This document shows, piece after piece, positions 1 through 8,573 of a DNA stretch of 64,000 bases (positions are counted from its first letter, which is position 1; every line of letters begins with the position of its first letter). The stretch lies in the NCBI RefSeq assembly GCF_000426725.1, contig NZ_KE384560.1, positions 186,001 through 250,000 on the forward strand, given 5' to 3'. Under the pieces are notes generated by a model. That model was not told the DNA's origin, did no database searches, and saw nothing but the letters and a program-made list of their open reading frames with translations. The DNA comes from Sporocytophaga myxococcoides DSM 11118 (GTDB taxonomy: Bacteria; Bacteroidota; Bacteroidia; Cytophagales; Cytophagaceae). A program made the position numbers and the translations under genes.

Positions 1-556
1 CTCCGTCCAGGAAAAATTTAACCTGTTTACCACTGAAACCATTCAAAGTAAAGTTAAAATTAGAGCCCATTCCGGCTTCCTCACGTACCTTAATTCCTGA
101 TGTTCTGTTTAGTATCTGATTAAGATCTGTAGTAGTGTTAGCATATGTTTTTAGATCAACAACATTAACATTATATGATGATTCTTTTATTTCCTGAGCT
201 TTGGATTTACCTATTATCTGTACCTCCTTCAGGTGTTTATCAGATTCTATAAGTTTGATTTGAGCTACATCCGTTATTTCACCAGCTTTTACCTGCACTT
301 TAATTAATATTGGTTCATGATCCAGCATTTGGACCTCCAGTGTATATGCTCCTTCAGGATGTTCAAGTTTAAAAGTCCCATCAGCTTCAGTCAATGTCGA
401 TTTTCCGGTTTCTTTTATAGCAGCCAATGTAAATGCCGCTGGTTTTCCATTTGAATCTACAACTGCTCCCTTGATGGTACCAGAAGTTGATTGTCCATAA
501 AAAAGGAGAGGGGTAAAAATGAAACTGAGGGTGAGTAAAATTTTGGAAAATGACAT
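1..556 (-). CDS. TonB-dependent outer-membrane receptor, N-terminal part (cut by window edge)
   Basis: The reverse-strand reading frame starts with ATG at 556 and is still open at base 1, so only about 185 N-terminal residues are visible. They show a signal peptide (SFSKILLTLSFIFTPLLF), then a carboxypeptidase-D regulatory-like beta domain (about residues 24-105) and the beginning of a plug domain (about 115-185, with TSGIKVREE and LNGFSGKQVKFFLDG). This order is typical of Bacteroidota receptors that import siderophores, peptides or glycans across the outer membrane with TonB energy. The substrate cannot be told, because the barrel is outside the window. A promoter-like box lies about 150 bases upstream of the start. 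The family is secure, the substrate unknown. Confidence 0.88.
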   Translation of the reverse strand, partial: MSFSKILLTLSFIFTPLLFYGQSTSGTIKGAVVDSNGKPAAFTLAAIKETGKSTLTEADGTFKLEHPEGAYTLEVQMLDHEPILIKVQVKAGEITDVAQIKLIESDKHLKEVQIIGKSKAQEIKESSYNVNVVDLKTYANTTTDLNQILNRTSGIKVREEAGMGSNFNFTLNGFSGKQVKFFLDG

Positions 557-704
557 TGTTTAATCGGTACTTAATTTCTTTATGGTTTTGATTCGAATTT
601 TGACGTTGTGGGATTGAGCTGACTCACTTATATCTTTTGTGGGTGTTTTTTTCTTACCATTTCACATTGTTTACTAATTTTAATTAGACTAAATCTAAAC
701 AGCG

Positions 705-738
705 CAAAAATAAATAAATTATTTAGAATGGTTCCAAA
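705..738 (-). promoter_or_regulatory. Candidate Bacteroidota promoter for the TonB receptor
   Basis: Read on the reverse strand there is TTTG (738-735), a 22-base spacer, then TATTTTTG (712-705). This fits the phylum pattern TTTG-N19..23-TAnnTTTG. Transcription would start near 698, leaving a 5' untranslated region of about 140 bases. The match is by eye only. Confidence 0.45.
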
Positions 739-855
739 TTATGTGAAAAAATATTTTTTGATTTTTACCCCTGTTTAATCTACTGTTAATCAGTATGTTA
801 TTGGATTTTGGTACTTATTAAACTGATAAAGGTGGTTTTTTTGTTTAAAGAATAA

Positions 856-1440
856 ATGGAAACGGGAATTAAAATGGGGCACATGGGACCAATGTTTTTT
901 ACTGAAGAGCAAGAACTTCGGAATTGGTTTGAAAAAAATTACCAAAAGAAGAAGGAGCTTTTAATCGGTTATTACAAAGAGGATTCTGAAAAAAAAGGCA
1001 TCACCTTGTCCCAATCTGTGGATCAGGCTCTCTGCTTTGGATGGATAGAGGGAGTACGCAAATCGCTTGATAAAGAAGGGTATATTATCAGATTCACACC
1101 AAGAAAACCCAAAAGCGTGTGGAGTCCTTTGCATATAAAGAAAGTAGAAGAACTTTTGGAAAAAGGATTAATGAAGTTTGAGGGTATTGAGGTTTTTAAT
1201 AACAGACAAGGATGTGATTCGGGTGTATTTCCCTTTGAAAAGGTAGAAGCAAAACTGGATGATTTTTTAGTAGAAAAATTTAAGGCGCATAGTAAAGCCT
1301 GGAATTTTTTTAATGCAACAGCTCCTTCCTATAAACGCACAGTACTCAACTGGATCATGAGCGCAGATCAAAGAAGTACAAGAGAAGAAAGGTTGGAAGC
1401 TTTGATAAGAGAAAGCGAAGCTGAAAAGAAACTAAGCTGA
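856..1440 (+). CDS. YdeI/OmdA-family protein (bacteriocin-protection-like)
   Basis: A 194-residue soluble protein of the YdeI/OmpD-associated family. The recognisable signature is the N-terminal half: a short helix with FFTEEQELRNWFEKNY, then SVDQALCFGWIEGVRK (about residues 53-68) and RFTPRKPKSVWS. The C-terminal half has the helical YdeI segment rich in basic and acidic residues (EERLEALIRESEAEKK). Relatives are linked to resistance to cationic peptides or to outer-membrane protein expression, but no biochemical role is established. There is no signal peptide. The first ATG at 856 is used; an internal ATG before GPMFF (about residue 10) is an equally plausible start. It stands alone between a divergent receptor gene and the DUF72 gene. 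Confidence 0.75.
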   Translation: METGIKMGHMGPMFFTEEQELRNWFEKNYQKKKELLIGYYKEDSEKKGITLSQSVDQALCFGWIEGVRKSLDKEGYIIRFTPRKPKSVWSPLHIKKVEELLEKGLMKFEGIEVFNNRQGCDSGVFPFEKVEAKLDDFLVEKFKAHSKAWNFFNATAPSYKRTVLNWIMSADQRSTREERLEALIRESEAEKKLS

Positions 1441-1512
1441 GTTTGGGTACTTTTCTATTTGGATTAAATATTTATATTGCCAGAATAAATGTTTAACCAA
1501 TAACGAGAACCT

Positions 1513-2391
1513 ATGAAATTTGGCCAGGTAGAGAATCCCGAAGAGATCGATTTTAAGTTACCACCAGACCATAAAGACACAGGAAAGATGCTTTCGGAGA
1601 ATAAGAAGGACAAGCCTTTCAAAGTGTATGTCGGCTGTGCAAAATGGAATAAAACAGACCTAAAGAATTTTTACCCTAAAGGAACAAAAGACGAACTGAC
1701 ATATTATTCATCACAATTCAATAGCATAGAGTTGAATGCTACTTTTTATAATGCACCTTCCAAAGAGCAAGTCTTAACATGGAAAGAAAAGACTCCTTCG
1801 GACTTCAGATTTTTTCCTAAACTCACTAATAGTATTAGTCATTTTAAAAGACTAATAGATGTACAACCTGTTGTAGAAGAGTTTTGTGATGCTGTATCCG
1901 AATTTGACAAGAAACTCGGAATGGTGTTTTTGCAGATGCATGATAATTTTGGGCCTAAAAATTTTGATAGGGTTGAGACATTTATCAACGATTTTCCAAA
2001 GGCAATTCCGCTTGCTATAGAACTCAGGAATAAAGCCTGGTTCGAAGATGTTAAAGAGGCAGAGCGTTTATATAAGTTGATGGAAGCTAAGAAAAAGACA
2101 AACATTATTGTAGATACTGCCGGAAGAAGAGATATGCTACACATGAGACTTACAACTCCGAAGGCATTTATTAGATACGTCGGAGCCAATCATGAAAGTG
2201 ATTATGCTCGCCTTGATGACTGGTTGAAGAGAATCAAGAAATGGAGAGAAGAAGGACTACAAGAATTGTATTTTTTTGTCCATCAAAATGTGGAGAAAGA
2301 GTCACCGCTTCTTTCAGCTTATTTTATTAAGAAATTAAACAAAGCTTTTGATCTTGATATCCAGATTCCGAAGACGTTGGATAGTAAGTAG
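1513..2391 (+). CDS. DUF72 (YecE-like) TIM-barrel protein
   Basis: A 292-residue cytoplasmic protein of the DUF72/YecE family, which has a TIM-barrel fold and no proven biochemical function. Visible hallmarks are VYVGCAKWNKTDLKNFYP near residue 38, YSSQFNSIELNATFY near 65, FRFFPKLTNSISH, and AIELRNKAWF near 168. The usual family size is 240-300 residues, so it is full length. A short N-terminal extension of about 35 residues precedes the conserved core; ATG at 1513 is the only clear start. It follows the YdeI-like gene by 72 bases in the same direction and may be cotranscribed. Confidence 0.82.
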   Translation: MKFGQVENPEEIDFKLPPDHKDTGKMLSENKKDKPFKVYVGCAKWNKTDLKNFYPKGTKDELTYYSSQFNSIELNATFYNAPSKEQVLTWKEKTPSDFRFFPKLTNSISHFKRLIDVQPVVEEFCDAVSEFDKKLGMVFLQMHDNFGPKNFDRVETFINDFPKAIPLAIELRNKAWFEDVKEAERLYKLMEAKKKTNIIVDTAGRRDMLHMRLTTPKAFIRYVGANHESDYARLDDWLKRIKKWREEGLQELYFFVHQNVEKESPLLSAYFIKKLNKAFDLDIQIPKTLDSK

Positions 2392-2410
2392 AACCTTTAT
2401 TTAAGAAGAG

Positions 2411-2534
2411 CGCAGGGTTTTACCCTGCGTTATCAAAAAGCCGTCTCTTCCAGGGACTGGTTTCTGGAAGACGTAATATTTTCTTAAAGCCCCCGGAGGG
2501 GTGGTATTTTGTCAGCATAGGGTGTAAGCCCTAT
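2411..2534. repeat. Cluster of REP-like hairpins next to the transposase gene
   Basis: Four short palindromes lie in about 125 bases: CGCAGGGT/ACCCTGCG (2411-2429, 3-base loop), an imperfect CGTC..CTTCCAG/CTGGAAGACG (2442-2473), CCCC/GGGG around 2490-2501, and ATAGGG/CCCTAT (2517-2534). The last one overlaps the stop codon of the transposase. Such GGGCTTACACCCTA-type palindromes are commonly found beside IS200-like or REP-associated transposases in this phylum, where they act as the single-strand recognition hairpins (known of the family; inferred here). Confidence 0.6.
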
Positions 2535-2911
2535 ACAAACTGATGACGTATTTTTTGATTTGAAATATATGAGATAATTTTTTCTTTCTCGGAAGGATTT
2601 ACAGAAAAGGCTCCATATCCATCCTGCCAATAAAAATTTTGGAGGGATGAGTCTTTGGTTTTGATCCATTTTGAAGATTTGGATTTAACATATTCAACGA
2701 GTTTCATCAATGGGATTTTTTGAGAGAGCATACATAAAATATGGACATGCTCCTCTGCACCTGCTATGGCGATGGTTGGGCATTCAAGATCCTTACATTT
2801 AGCACATAAGTATCCATGAATTTCTTTCTGAAAAAGAGGCTGAATAAATGGAGTTCTGTATTTTGTGATAAATATTAGATGGATGTAATTTTTTACCAAT
2901 GATTGTCCCAT
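2531..2911 (-). CDS. IS200/IS605-type (REP-associated) Y1 transposase, short C-terminus
   Basis: A 126-residue HUH-family transposase/nickase that works on single-stranded DNA hairpins. The metal-binding HxH is seen in EEHVHILCM (about residue 56) and the nucleophile tyrosine in KIISYISNQKIRH (about residue 114). Full-length IS200 TnpA in this phylum usually runs some 20-30 residues beyond this tyrosine helix, with a region of the form QKEHH...EEY; here the frame ends soon after, exactly where a palindrome begins. It is therefore either truncated by repeat insertion or a domesticated REP-associated form. No tnpB accompanies it. The start ATG at 2911 is clear. Confidence 0.82.
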   Translation of the reverse strand: MGQSLVKNYIHLIFITKYRTPFIQPLFQKEIHGYLCAKCKDLECPTIAIAGAEEHVHILCMLSQKIPLMKLVEYVKSKSSKWIKTKDSSLQNFYWQDGYGAFSVNPSEKEKIISYISNQKIRHQFV

Positions 2912-3052
2912 AGCTGTTTTATTTTAAGTAGCTGGATTTGAAGATAATATTAGCTAAATATTCTCATCAATCTATATCTACGTTTAAGTTTCTTCACAAG
3001 TGAATCATAATCTCATTTCTCCTTATTAATTTTACTCCATACACTGAATCTT

Positions 3053-3967
3053 TTGGAAATAGTAAAAACAGAAAATCTTTCTAAATCATTTGGAGCATTT
3101 CAAGCTCTAAGCGAAATATCACTCGGGATAAAGCAAGGTAGCATCTATGGTATCCTTGGTCCGAACGGAGCAGGAAAGACAACCCTACTCAGGATACTAA
3201 CCGGTATATTAGGTCCTGATAAAGGAGTGTATTTTTTCCAGGGAAACAAATTCACTTCTGCTTGTCAGCAAAGAATCGGCTATCTGCCTGAAGAAAGAGG
3301 CTTGTATAAAAAGATGAAGGTAGAGGAGCAACTTGTTTATTTTGCCAGGTTAAAGGGAGTTACTGCATCTGATGCTAAGGCTAGGACTTCATCATTTTTG
3401 GAAGAAACCAGCCTTGACAATTGGAAGAATCACACTGTTGACTCTCTTTCAAAAGGAATGCAGCAAAAGGTACAATTCATTGCCAGCATTATTCATAATC
3501 CCGACCTGATTATACTCGACGAGCCTTTCTCAGGCTTTGATCCGGTAAATGCTGAATTACTAAAAAACTATATTTTCAGATTTAAAAAAGAAGGAAAAAC
3601 CATCTTGCTTTCAACGCACAGAATGGAAAACGCAGAAGAGTTGTGTGATAAAATTGTGCTTATAAACAAAGGAAAAAATGTTCTTGAAGGGGAGGTCAAA
3701 AAGATTAAAGAAGGAGTAAAAAAGAACAGACTTATAATTGAAGGAGAAGGTTCTTTGTCTGAAAATAAACTCTTATACGATATAGTAGAAACAGAATCAC
3801 TCTCCGGGAATCAGTTTGTTGCCACGCTGGCTCCAGCCCAGGGAGTAGCTCTTAATAAAATCATTGAAGTGTTAATGCCGCATGTGAGTTTTAAGAGCTT
3901 CAAGGAAGAGCTACCTTCGCTTCATGAAATATTTATAGATAAGATAAAGGGAGATAGTAATGAATAA
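3053..3967 (+). CDS. ABC transporter ATP-binding protein (NatA-like)
   Basis: A 304-residue ATPase subunit of an ABC-2 type exporter. Walker A is GILGPNGAGKTTLLR (about residues 32-46), the signature is LSKGMQQKVQF (about 133), Walker B is DLIILDEPFSGFD (about 150), and the switch histidine is in LLSTHRMENAEEL (about 185). A C-terminal extension of about 85 residues is typical of NatA/YhaQ-like subunits. The frame starts with TTG at 3053; no in-frame ATG precedes the conserved N-terminus. The last 8 bases overlap the permease gene, so the two are translationally coupled and form one exporter. Confidence 0.92.
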   Translation: MEIVKTENLSKSFGAFQALSEISLGIKQGSIYGILGPNGAGKTTLLRILTGILGPDKGVYFFQGNKFTSACQQRIGYLPEERGLYKKMKVEEQLVYFARLKGVTASDAKARTSSFLEETSLDNWKNHTVDSLSKGMQQKVQFIASIIHNPDLIILDEPFSGFDPVNAELLKNYIFRFKKEGKTILLSTHRMENAEELCDKIVLINKGKNVLEGEVKKIKEGVKKNRLIIEGEGSLSENKLLYDIVETESLSGNQFVATLAPAQGVALNKIIEVLMPHVSFKSFKEELPSLHEIFIDKIKGDSNE

Positions 3968-5207
3968 AGTTTGGTTGATCCTTCAGCGAGAGTACATTAC
4001 AAGAGTCAGAAAAAAAGCTTTTCTTATACTTTCTTTTTTAGGACCTCTGATTTTTTTGGTTTTGATGATTGTTCCTGCATGGCTCACAACGCCACAAGCA
4101 AAGGAAAAGGAAGTAGTGGTTATAGACCAGCATCATGTATTAAATGAACAGCTTGAAGCGCCGTTTATTATCTTTTCAAATCAGGAGACTCCAGGTGGAA
4201 GTAAGCCTTCACATCTCATAATTCTTCCGTCTGATTCATCTGGAGTTATTAATGCAAATTTTATCAATGTCTCAAATATATCTTCAGAGGAAAGGAAAGG
4301 AATAGAGCAGGCTTTAAAACTGGCCATTGCAAGAAATAAACTTAAGGAGGTACTCATTCCTCAACACGGATCTTTACCGGATTTAAATTTCAAAGAAACA
4401 AGATTGACGGAGAAGAATGCTGGTGAGGCATCGGCATCGGTCGGCTTGTTCTCTGCCATATTAGTTTACTTTTTTATATTCTTATATGGAGTGCAGGTAA
4501 TGAAAAGTATCATTGAAGAAAAGGCCAACCGAATACTTGAAGTGGTAGTGTCTTCTGTGACTCCTTTTCAGCTTATGGTAGGAAAGATATTGGGAGTGGC
4601 GTTGGTGAGCCTTACTCAATTTTTAATTTGGGTAGTCACTACATTTACTATATCCCGTTGGATTTTTGACAGATTTAAGTTGGAACGCTTTTCTGACGAA
4701 AACATCAATCAGACTTTAAAAACAAGTCATGATGCGGCTCAGGCAATGGAAGTAAACGATATGCTTAATTTTGTAGGACAGATAAATTTTGGTTTGATTA
4801 TTCCTGTATTTATCTTCTTTTTTCTTGTAGGATATCTCTTTTATAGTTCTCTGTTTGCTGCGATTGGAGCGGCTTCTGATGCGGAGACAGAAACCCAGCA
4901 ATTTATGCTGCCTATAACACTGCCTTTAATTTTTTCATTTATTATGGCTCCCCGAATACTGGAAATGCCGGACAGCACTTTGGCAAAAATCCTGTCTTAT
5001 ATTCCTTTTACCAGTCCCGTCGTGATGATGTTGAGAATACCATTTGGCATTGCATCCTGGGAGATTGTATTGTCGATGGCTACGCTATTCACCTTCTTCT
5101 TGCTGGCGGCATGGTTTGCCGCAAAAATATATAGAGTAGGAATTTTAATGTATGGTAAAAATGCCACCTGGAAGGAACTCTTCAGGTGGCTTTCTTATAA
5201 AGACTAA
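3960..5207 (+). CDS. ABC-2 family permease (NatB-like)
   Basis: A 415-residue membrane subunit of the exporter. It has one N-terminal transmembrane helix (AFLILSFLGPLIFLVLMIV, about residues 20-38), a large extracytoplasmic loop (about 45-165), then five to six helices from about residue 167 to the end, including VKSIIEEK-like KSIIEEKANRILEVVVSSV typical of the ABC2_membrane_3 / NatB family. Family members export sodium, lipids or peptides; the substrate here is not evident. It overlaps the ATPase gene by 8 bases and converges with the phosphoribosyltransferase gene with a 4-base overlap at the 3' ends. Confidence 0.9.
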   Translation: MNKVWLILQREYITRVRKKAFLILSFLGPLIFLVLMIVPAWLTTPQAKEKEVVVIDQHHVLNEQLEAPFIIFSNQETPGGSKPSHLIILPSDSSGVINANFINVSNISSEERKGIEQALKLAIARNKLKEVLIPQHGSLPDLNFKETRLTEKNAGEASASVGLFSAILVYFFIFLYGVQVMKSIIEEKANRILEVVVSSVTPFQLMVGKILGVALVSLTQFLIWVVTTFTISRWIFDRFKLERFSDENINQTLKTSHDAAQAMEVNDMLNFVGQINFGLIIPVFIFFFLVGYLFYSSLFAAIGAASDAETETQQFMLPITLPLIFSFIMAPRILEMPDSTLAKILSYIPFTSPVVMMLRIPFGIASWEIVLSMATLFTFFLLAAWFAAKIYRVGILMYGKNATWKELFRWLSYKD

Positions 5208-5710
5208 TGTAAATAAACTCCGTAATCGTGCCCATCCAGAACCACATCAATTCTTTCTCTCAATGTTGTAGCCAGGGAATAGCCCACATAATCTGCTGCG
5301 ATAGGAAATAATTGATGGCTTCTGTCCACAATTACCACTGTCTGCAATTTGTTTAATTCTATATTCAGGAAAGGTTTAAGGGCATAAGCCAGTGTACGGC
5401 CTGTATTCAAAACATCATCCGCCAGAATGACAGTTTTGTTTTTAAGACTTTCAATGTCAATGTCCAGGTGAACTTCACTTTGCACTCCGGCAAGTTTATC
5501 CAGCTGAATTTTAACAAGAATGACTCTCAAGGGAGAAATATTTTCAATTTCATTTTTCAGAAGATTGGCAAAAATATATCCTTTTTCATCGATCCCGGCC
5601 AGCACAATTTCTCCTTCAGAAAAATTATTTTCATATATTTCAAAAGATATCCTCTTGATTTTCTGTAATATCTGTTGTTTGTTAAGGATTAAATTTTTTT
5701 CACCAGCCAT
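5204..5710 (-). CDS. PyrR-like phosphoribosyltransferase
   Basis: A 168-residue type I phosphoribosyltransferase. The PRPP-binding loop is VILADDVLNTGRTL (about residues 95-108), with a preceding flexible hood region and the C-terminal GYSLATTLRERIDVVLDG. Size and sequence resemble the PyrR group, which bind UMP and sometimes carry weak uracil phosphoribosyltransferase activity. A separate dedicated Upp occurs at 17122, so this copy is more likely regulatory or acts on another base. There is no pyr gene cluster around it. Its 3' end overlaps the permease stop by 4 bases on the opposite strand. Confidence 0.8.
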   Translation of the reverse strand: MAGEKNLILNKQQILQKIKRISFEIYENNFSEGEIVLAGIDEKGYIFANLLKNEIENISPLRVILVKIQLDKLAGVQSEVHLDIDIESLKNKTVILADDVLNTGRTLAYALKPFLNIELNKLQTVVIVDRSHQLFPIAADYVGYSLATTLRERIDVVLDGHDYGVYLH

Positions 5711-5780
5711 ATATTTCTTGTTAAAAAAGGAACCAATTAAAGCCCCAGTGCTTTTTTATTTAATGGAGGGCAATTTAATG

Positions 5781-5854
5781 AAAAGGGTAATTTCTAAAAA
5801 ATTAATCATGAGTTTGGTAGATAAAATCTATTTTACTAAATTTGTTACCCTTTT
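5781..5854 (+). promoter_or_regulatory. Promoter of L31 gene, framed by a 10-base inverted repeat
   Basis: TTTG (5813-5816), a 20-base spacer and TAAATTTG (5837-5844) give a textbook Bacteroidota sigma-A promoter; transcription would start about 5851 and the L31 ATG is at 5875. A perfect inverted repeat, AAAAGGGTAA (5781-5790) and TTACCCTTTT (5845-5854), brackets the promoter, the right arm lying at the expected start site. This arrangement looks like an operator or a hairpin-forming regulatory site; its regulator is unknown. Confidence 0.7.
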
Positions 5855-5874
5855 ACAATAGATAGTTAGCGATT

Positions 5875-6117
5875 ATGAAAAAAGATATTCACCCGGATTA
5901 CAGAGCAGTTGTTTTTCAAGATTCTTCTAGTGATTTTAAATTTCTTACAAAATCAACTATAAAGACTTCTGAAACAATTAAATGGGAAGATGGAAATACC
6001 TATCCTCTCGTTAAAGTTGAGGTTAGCTCAGCTTCTCACCCATTCTACACTGGCAAAAAATTATTTGTTGATGCTGCAGGTAGAGTTGAGAAATTCAAGA
6101 AAAAATACCAGAAGTAA
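5875..6117 (+). CDS. rpmE2: 50S ribosomal protein L31, type B
   Basis: An 80-residue ribosomal protein of the large subunit. The start [16 protein letters not shown] and the segments HPFYTGK and RVEKFKKKY are diagnostic of L31 type B. The zinc-binding cysteines of the classical L31 are absent, so this is the zinc-independent (C-minus) form, as usual in Bacteroidota. It is a single-gene unit with its own promoter at 5813-5844 and a strong terminator at 6154. Confidence 0.97.
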   Translation: MKKDIHPDYRAVVFQDSSSDFKFLTKSTIKTSETIKWEDGNTYPLVKVEVSSASHPFYTGKKLFVDAAGRVEKFKKKYQK

Positions 6118-6153
6118 TAAAAACATTCTGAATAAAGTTTTCTTTAAGTATAG

Positions 6154-6187
6154 AAGTCTTCATGATTCCATGAAGACTTTTTTATTT
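6154..6187 (+). terminator. Intrinsic terminator after L31
   Basis: An 11-base-pair perfect stem, AAGTCTTCATG (6154-6164) with CATGAAGACTT (6169-6179), a 4-base loop and a following T-rich tract. It lies 37 bases after the L31 stop and just before the next gene. Confidence 0.9.
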
Positions 6188-6196
6188 TTGTAAAAT

Positions 6197-7357
6197 ATGC
6201 ATTTCATTTTATTCGACGAACCTTCTATAAGGCAGGGTCTCCTTCCTTTTACCTTTACCAGGCCGGTTGCTGAGGTAAGGATCGGTATTTTAACCATAGC
6301 CGAAAAATGGAGGTTAAGATCCGGATTAGACGTCTCTTATATCACAGAAGAATATCTGAGCGATCGCTTCACTCTCAATCCGGGAAAAGAAAATGTATTT
6401 ATTAATGGAGGTGTTTGCCCTACTGATGACCTTGTTGCAAAAATTATAGGCCTCAAAGACGGAGAAGTTATTGTCAAGGACGGTGTCATTATCGCCTATA
6501 AAAAAGTTGCAGAAGGCAAACAGATTGAATTTAAGGGTGCTTTGAATATAATAAGAAGACCCTGGGATATTTTTTTGAATAATGGTAAAGAAATAACTGA
6601 AGATTTTGACCTGATTACCAAAGGCCGAACTTCAGCACCTCTTTCAGATCCTTATACCAGGATTTATAATCAGGAAAGAATATTTATTGAAGAAGGTGTA
6701 TCTATTAAAGCTGCTATTCTTAATGCTGAGAATGGACCCATTTATTTGGGTAAGAACTCTGAAGTCATGGAAGGAGCCATCATTCGTGGACCATTTGCTC
6801 TTGGTGAAGGTGCATCTGTAAGTATGGGTGCAAAATTCAGAGGTGATACAACTGTTGGTCCTTATTCAAAAATAGGCGGAGAAGTAAGCAATTCTGTAAT
6901 ATTCGGTTATTCCAACAAGGCCCATGAAGGATTCCTTGGTAATTCTGTAATTGGTGAGTGGTGTAATATAGGCGCAGATACAAATACTTCAAATCTTAAA
7001 AATACCTACTCAGAAGTTCAGGTTTACAGCTATAAGGAACAAGACTTTGTAAACACGGGAAAAATGTTTTGCGGTCTGCTAATGGCAGATCATTCCAAAT
7101 GCGGGATCAATACCATGTTCAATACTGGCACTGTAGTAGGAGTCAATGCAAACATCTTCGGCGAAGGATATCCTGCCAAATTTGTCCCTTCATTTGCCTG
7201 GGGCGGCGATAAAAATTATTCCAGATACAACTTTGAAAAGGTAGTTCAGGTAGCCGAAAGGGTCATGGGTAGGAGAAATATCCAGCTATCCAAGGAAGAG
7301 ATCAAGATACTCAGACATGTGTATGAAATTGAAGATCAGCAGGTGAGAAATTTCTAA
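6197..7357 (+). CDS. GlmU-like sugar nucleotidyltransferase/left-handed beta-helix protein
   Basis: A 386-residue protein of the Bacteroidota 'GlmU family'. The N-terminal half has a degenerate nucleotidyltransferase fold (FTFTRPVAEVRIGILTI, about residues 18-34). The C-terminal part (about 175-340) is a hexapeptide-repeat left-handed beta-helix with turns such as IYLGKNSEVMEGAIIRGP and AVIGEWCN-like SVIGEWCNIGADTNTSN. Relatives are annotated as putative sugar-1-phosphate nucleotidyl- or acetyltransferases; the real substrate is not established. The classical pyrophosphorylase GxGxRxxP loop is not evident. A TATTTTTG box ends 6 bases before the ATG (6183-6190), which suggests a leaderless or nearly leaderless messenger. 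Confidence 0.8.
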   Translation: MHFILFDEPSIRQGLLPFTFTRPVAEVRIGILTIAEKWRLRSGLDVSYITEEYLSDRFTLNPGKENVFINGGVCPTDDLVAKIIGLKDGEVIVKDGVIIAYKKVAEGKQIEFKGALNIIRRPWDIFLNNGKEITEDFDLITKGRTSAPLSDPYTRIYNQERIFIEEGVSIKAAILNAENGPIYLGKNSEVMEGAIIRGPFALGEGASVSMGAKFRGDTTVGPYSKIGGEVSNSVIFGYSNKAHEGFLGNSVIGEWCNIGADTNTSNLKNTYSEVQVYSYKEQDFVNTGKMFCGLLMADHSKCGINTMFNTGTVVGVNANIFGEGYPAKFVPSFAWGGDKNYSRYNFEKVVQVAERVMGRRNIQLSKEEIKILRHVYEIEDQQVRNF

Positions 7358-7437
7358 TCCCTGCTTAACAATTTTACAACATATTACCTTTTATTTCTAC
7401 CTCAAAAATTTATAACTAGTACCTAAATTTATTAATT

Positions 7438-8562
7438 GTGTTATTTTCTCAGATTAAAGGTCTTGAAGAAACCAAAGCCAGCCTTATTGCTTCTGTCAAA
7501 AACAGACATGTAGCGCATGCTCAGCTTTTTGCCGGACCAGAAGGAAGCGGTAGCCTTGCAATGGCCCTGGCTTATGCGACTTATATCAACTGTGAGGAAA
7601 AAGGAGAAACAGATTCTTGCGGCACTTGTGCTTCCTGCAATAAATTCAATAAGCTCATCCATCCGGACCTGCATTTTGTATTTCCGGTAAGCACAACAAA
7701 AAGTGTTTCAAAGGATGCTTCAAGTGCCTTATTCATGAAAGAATGGAGGAACTTCATAGCGGAAAATCCTTATGGTGGATTGATAGAATGGGGAAACTTT
7801 ATAGGAGCGGAAAATAAGCAACTGAATATATCTGTAGATGAAAGCAGAAATATCATTAAAACTGTGACCATGAAGTCTTTCGAGGCTGAATATAAAATTA
7901 TGGTCATCTGGCTTCCGGAACAAATGAATTCTTCTTCTGCGAATGCTATTCTTAAGGTGCTTGAAGAGCCTCCGGTAAAAACTATATTTCTGCTCGTTAC
8001 TCAAAATCCCGACAAGATCATTACAACGGTTCTATCTCGTACTCAGCGAGTAAAGATCAGGCCTTTCACAGATGATGAAGTGACTAAATTCCTTGTGGAA
8101 GATAAGCGCCTGGATGAAAAGCAGGCAAGACAAGTTGCTTATCTCGCAGATGGAAATCTAAATGAAGGATTGAGATTGCTGCAACAAGTAGAAGAAGATA
8201 ACCATCAGATGTTCAGAGAATGGATGAGACTGTGTTACAAAAAGGTTAATGTTCTCGAGCTTGTAGACTGGTCAGAGGCCTTCCAGAAACTTGGAAGAGA
8301 AGGTCAAAAGAATCTTTTTCAATATGGCTTGAATATTCTGAGAGAAACCCTGATCTGTCGTCTGAATAGCAAAGAGCTGTTAAGACTTAATGAAGAAGAT
8401 CTGAAATTTGTGGAAGGTTTTTCAAAAGCCTTAAACGAAATTAAAATCGAAAATATAAGTAAAAGCCTGAACGAGGCATATTATCATATAGAGAGAAACG
8501 CCAATGCAAAAATCGTTTTTCTTGATCTCTCTCTGCAAATATCCGGAATGATGAAGTCTTGA
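7438..8562 (+). CDS. holB: DNA polymerase III subunit delta'
   Basis: A 374-residue clamp-loader AAA+ subunit. The N-terminus IKGLEETKASLIASV and the P-loop region LFAGPEGSGSLAMAL (about residues 30-44) are typical; the P-loop lacks the usual lysine, as expected for the non-hydrolysing delta' subunit. The zinc knuckle follows (C at about 51, then SCGTCASC about 59-66), and sensor 1 is SSANAILKVLEEPP with the conserved SRTQ at about 198. The gene starts with GTG at 7438. It heads a same-strand run including the RimB-like, rimK, hemC and cyclophilin genes, with small gaps between them. Confidence 0.9.
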   Translation: MLFSQIKGLEETKASLIASVKNRHVAHAQLFAGPEGSGSLAMALAYATYINCEEKGETDSCGTCASCNKFNKLIHPDLHFVFPVSTTKSVSKDASSALFMKEWRNFIAENPYGGLIEWGNFIGAENKQLNISVDESRNIIKTVTMKSFEAEYKIMVIWLPEQMNSSSANAILKVLEEPPVKTIFLLVTQNPDKIITTVLSRTQRVKIRPFTDDEVTKFLVEDKRLDEKQARQVAYLADGNLNEGLRLLQQVEEDNHQMFREWMRLCYKKVNVLELVDWSEAFQKLGREGQKNLFQYGLNILRETLICRLNSKELLRLNEEDLKFVEGFSKALNEIKIENISKSLNEAYYHIERNANAKIVFLDLSLQISGMMKS

Positions 8563-8573
8563 TATGACTGCTC

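Noticed and set aside
2484-2669. A 61-residue reverse frame containing GLTPYADKIPPLRGL
   Set aside because: It is the translation of the palindromic repeat and lies in another frame of the transposase gene.
7438-7600. Loss of the Walker A lysine in the holB product as a defect
   Set aside because: The delta' subunit normally lacks a functional ATPase site, so this is the expected state.
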